A DNA stretch of 14,086 bases from an uncultured Collinsella sp. (GTDB taxonomy: Bacteria > Actinomycetota > Coriobacteriia > Coriobacteriales > Coriobacteriaceae), in the NCBI GenBank assembly GCA_900547125.1, contig URFU01000053.1:1-14086 (forward strand), read 5' to 3'. Of the stretch, positions 13,725 through 14,086 are shown piece by piece (the first letter of the stretch is position 1; each line of letters begins with the position of its first letter). The notes beneath the pieces are model-generated. The model was not told the DNA's origin. It made no database searches and saw nothing but the letters and a program-made list of their open reading frames with translations. A program made the translations under genes and the position numbers.

Positions 13725-14086
13725 AATGCGTCAGTATCCAGTGTATGCCGCGGGCCATGCGCAAGTCGGTTAGGGCAATGTGATTGCCGCGGTTGAGTTC
13801 CTTCGTTGTTGGGATGCCGCGCTCGATGAGTAGCTCTTCCATTGCGCGCGGGTCGTCGAGCACGTGCCTCATCATGCGGTTGGGCGTCTTGGTTTCCTTT
13901 TTGCCGAGCGACAGATAGACAGCTTGCGGGCTGCCGGCAAATGGCGCCGTGCTGGCGCAATCGACAAAGTCGGGAAACCATAGCGACCCCGATGCGCTCG
14001 CGGCGCGGTCTAAGGCACCGGTTTGCCAGAGGGACCAAAGCGCGAAGAGGCCCGCGGGCGAGTAGCCGGCAACGCCGCGCCAGGTG
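13723..14086 (-). CDS. Alpha/beta-hydrolase esterase (IroE/Fes-like), C-terminal fragment (runs off the right edge)
   Basis: The last 120 codons are in the window, ending at TAA (13723-13725); the start lies beyond 14086. The fragment opens with WRGVAGYSPAGLFALWSLW, a nucleophile elbow (Gly-Tyr-Ser) followed by a helix as in putative esterases of the enterochelin/ferri-siderophore esterase or FrmB-like group. It continues with SLWFPDFVD, VYLSLGKKE and a conserved C-terminal NRGNHIALTDLRMARGIHWIL whose histidine is the likely catalytic one. The family supplies ester hydrolysis of siderophores or other small esters; the substrate is not deducible. No in-window start exists, so the gene is easily missed by start-to-stop scanning. 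It converges on uraA and shares its terminator. Confidence 0.82.
   Translation of the reverse strand, partial: TWRGVAGYSPAGLFALWSLWQTGALDRAASASGSLWFPDFVDCASTAPFAGSPQAVYLSLGKKETKTPNRMMRHVLDDPRAMEELLIERGIPTTKELNRGNHIALTDLRMARGIHWILTH

Overview
The window reads as chromosomal DNA from a GC-rich, Gram-positive-type bacterium. Start sites carry strong AGGAGG-like ribosome binding sites, genes are densely packed, and a Gram-positive style TPP riboswitch/terminator controls thiamine salvage. Gene content and protein style suggest a gut Coriobacteriia member, possibly Collinsella. This is an inference from memory of such genomes, not from a search. I see no phage, IS transposase, CRISPR array, rRNA or tRNA.

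Layout. Positions 1-5608 are all on the minus strand: the start of a CobW/G3E GTPase (cut by the window edge), an ArsC/Spx-like thioredoxin-fold protein, a flavoprotein with an Isf-type cysteine cluster, and two adjacent cyclic-di-GMP proteins. The smaller one (GGDEF-PAS-degenerate GGDEF) has the same plan as the N-terminal half of the larger, which adds a second degenerate GGDEF and an intact EAL domain. A 323-bp AT-richer divergent region (5609-5931) separates them from a plus-strand patatin-like phospholipase. Convergent to that is a minus-strand thiamine operon, thiM - thiamine-binding protein - thiE, led by a TPP riboswitch and an intrinsic terminator.

Downstream of the divergent thi leader lies a striking ~113-bp inverted-repeat element (8957-9069). 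After it come a HAD-IIB phosphatase, a LysR-type regulator 10 bp behind it, a MetE-C-terminal-like methyltransferase (YxjG/YxjH type) and a UraA-type uracil permease, all on the plus strand. A T-N11-A LysR-type box and a separate perfect 14-bp palindrome sit between the regulator and the methyltransferase, suggesting a local regulatory pair. A perfect 14-bp bidirectional terminator ends the permease and the convergent partial alpha/beta-hydrolase esterase at the right edge.

Functionally the window mixes second-messenger signalling (c-di-GMP made and degraded by neighbouring soluble proteins), vitamin B1 salvage under riboswitch control, methionine-type methyl transfer under probable LysR control, pyrimidine uptake, and hydrolases. 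The most unusual features are the paralogous c-di-GMP pair, the cysteine-less ArsC-like protein, and several unexplained palindromes in intergenic regions.
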